DNA from: Nipponacmea schrenckii
Lineage: Eukaryota > Mollusca > Gastropoda > Lottiidae
Length of the DNA stretch: 64,000 nt
Direction of reading: 5' to 3'
Assembly (NCBI GenBank): GCA_030562195.1
Contig: JAUJPP010000007.1
Span: 29,199,769-29,263,768, forward strand
This document shows, in pieces, positions 62,906 to 64,000 of the stretch; the first letter of the stretch is position 1; every line of letters starts with the position of its first letter. The translations under genes were made by a program, and so were the position numbers. The notes under the pieces were generated by a model that saw only the letters and a list, made by a program, of their open reading frames with translations, searched no databases and had not been told where the DNA came from.

Positions 62906-64000
62906 ACCCTTTGAACACTGACGTCACAGTGCTATAACGTCATCATACCCAGACTCCCCTGAGCAAAACGTCAAAATCAGCCGTAGAAAAGTTTTTTCTT
63001 GCCATATTTTGACATTTGCGGCAAAATAAAATGTTTGTTCACTTGCGTCCTTGCGTTGGAGGGGTGGTTCCAACAAACTACAAATTCTGTGATTGGCTGA
63101 CAAGAATGTCTATCTGAGAAGATGATTTTCAATACCCAGAAAGACCAGAGTAAAGTTTTTATGTAAGAACAGAAACTTTCTAAAGAAAGGAACAAGAATT
63201 TCGTAACGACCCAGCTTGCGCATTTATATTTTATACTTGAAATAAATTTAGAATTCAAGTAAGTCTACAATAATGATCCATTTTTACCCTATAGGCCTAC
63301 TTTATTATTTAATAGAGGCGGCCGAGTAATTATTTTAGTGAAGTATTGAAACAATCGAAAGAATAAAGCGATGTTTATCGAATGAACTATAAATTATACA
63401 CAGTACAGTATGGTATGATGCAGTGGCCGGTATACCCATGACAAAACCCGATACCATATTATATGAGATCCAATATATTTCGTGATTGGTCAACGTGATC
63501 CAGAAGAGTTCAAAGAATAAAAAAAGAAAGGCAAACAAGTAGATGAGGTAAAAAGCAGTAAAATATCAGACATTTCAGGCCATAAATTTCATTCTAATTC
63601 ATTAACATTGCTTAGTTATAAATCTTTTGCTAATAAATTAAAATTAAGGACATTAGTCCTGAGTGAAAATCAATGAGATACTACAGAGAATCTCTTCTAA
63701 GTTTTAACGAGCTAAAATTTATAGTCTTGAAACTTTTCTATTGATATAAAACAGCAGAACAACTTGCTATAAACAGCAACTGAAACCATATTGAAGATTT
63801 ACAATTTGCAGTTTATTGATATCGGTTTTTTGGGTGTTCACATAAATGCACTTAATTACATAGCAACAAATCAAGTCAAATGGGAACATCGGTGACAATC
63901 AAGTCTAATTACAGCTTTTCAATATTTAAAAATAATTTTGCCAGGAAGATGTACACGAGTTCCTCCAAAATCAAGATTACTCAAATTGTGTCAATAGTAC
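62906..64000. other. Non-coding DNA with a CpG-richer patch
   Basis: 62906-63110 holds tgacgtca and two further acgtca strings and is less AT-rich than its surroundings. This may be part of an unidentified repeat or a regulatory patch. The rest to 64000 shows only chance frames. Confidence 0.4.

Larger units (their letters stand above)
8995..64000 (-). other. Presumed long upstream intron and/or flanking DNA
   Basis: No exon in this stretch could be joined in phase to the KChIP-like exon, whose 5' end needs one base from the preceding exon. KChIP genes are known for alternative first exons and very long first introns in vertebrates, so a long intron is plausible, but the 5' end of the gene is not seen. 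The contents are repeats, mobile elements and featureless AT-rich DNA. Confidence 0.35.

Overview
This window looks like nuclear DNA from an invertebrate animal. It is strongly AT-rich, has no dense gene layout, and is full of minisatellites, tRNA-derived SINEs, a decayed LINE and small inverted-repeat transposons. The one confident protein-coding segment is a single 125-bp exon on the minus strand (8870-8994) with clean splice sites. Its peptide belongs to the KChIP family (Kv channel-interacting protein, a neuronal calcium sensor). Bilaterian origin follows from that exon. A mollusc or other lophotrochozoan is my best guess from the SINE style, but this is weak.

Layout: 1-8869 is read as intron 3' of the exon, with a 35-bp minisatellite (332-1079), a degraded 54-bp array and a SINE remnant. 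From 8995 to 64000 nothing else could be joined to the exon with confidence, so most of the window is probably one very long upstream intron or flanking DNA. A T-rich tract followed by TAG|GTAAGT at 47607-47635 on the same strand has the form of a recursive-splicing (ratchet) site, which would fit such an intron.

Mobile DNA: (a) SINE family 1 has at least seven copies or fragments, the best at 14826-15197 with a perfect 10-bp target duplication. (b) SINE family 2 has one near-complete copy at 17671-17988 and two fragments. (c) A 5'-truncated, frameshifted LINE (38319-41521, minus) landed inside a 34-bp minisatellite and split it in two; it seems to carry a further poly(A)-bounded insertion. 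A second copy of its 3' end lies at 59740-59890. (d) A 915-bp hAT-like non-autonomous element (44342-45256) has an 8-bp target duplication. (e) A 479-bp inverted-repeat element (29179-29657) has a 6-bp duplication and a short coding-like stretch. (f) A weaker 267-bp inverted-repeat element lies at 58867-59133.

Tandem repeats: about a dozen arrays occur, many with periods of 31-36 bp but with unrelated sequences. A 21-bp array (52964-53422) keeps frames open because its period is seven codons.

No rRNA, standalone tRNA, CRISPR, operon or prokaryote-like feature was seen. I did not find a convincing new biological system. The most interesting items are the candidate ratchet site, the nested retroelement in a split minisatellite, the two inverted-repeat transposons and two unproven exon candidates (27941-28014 and about 53165-53421).
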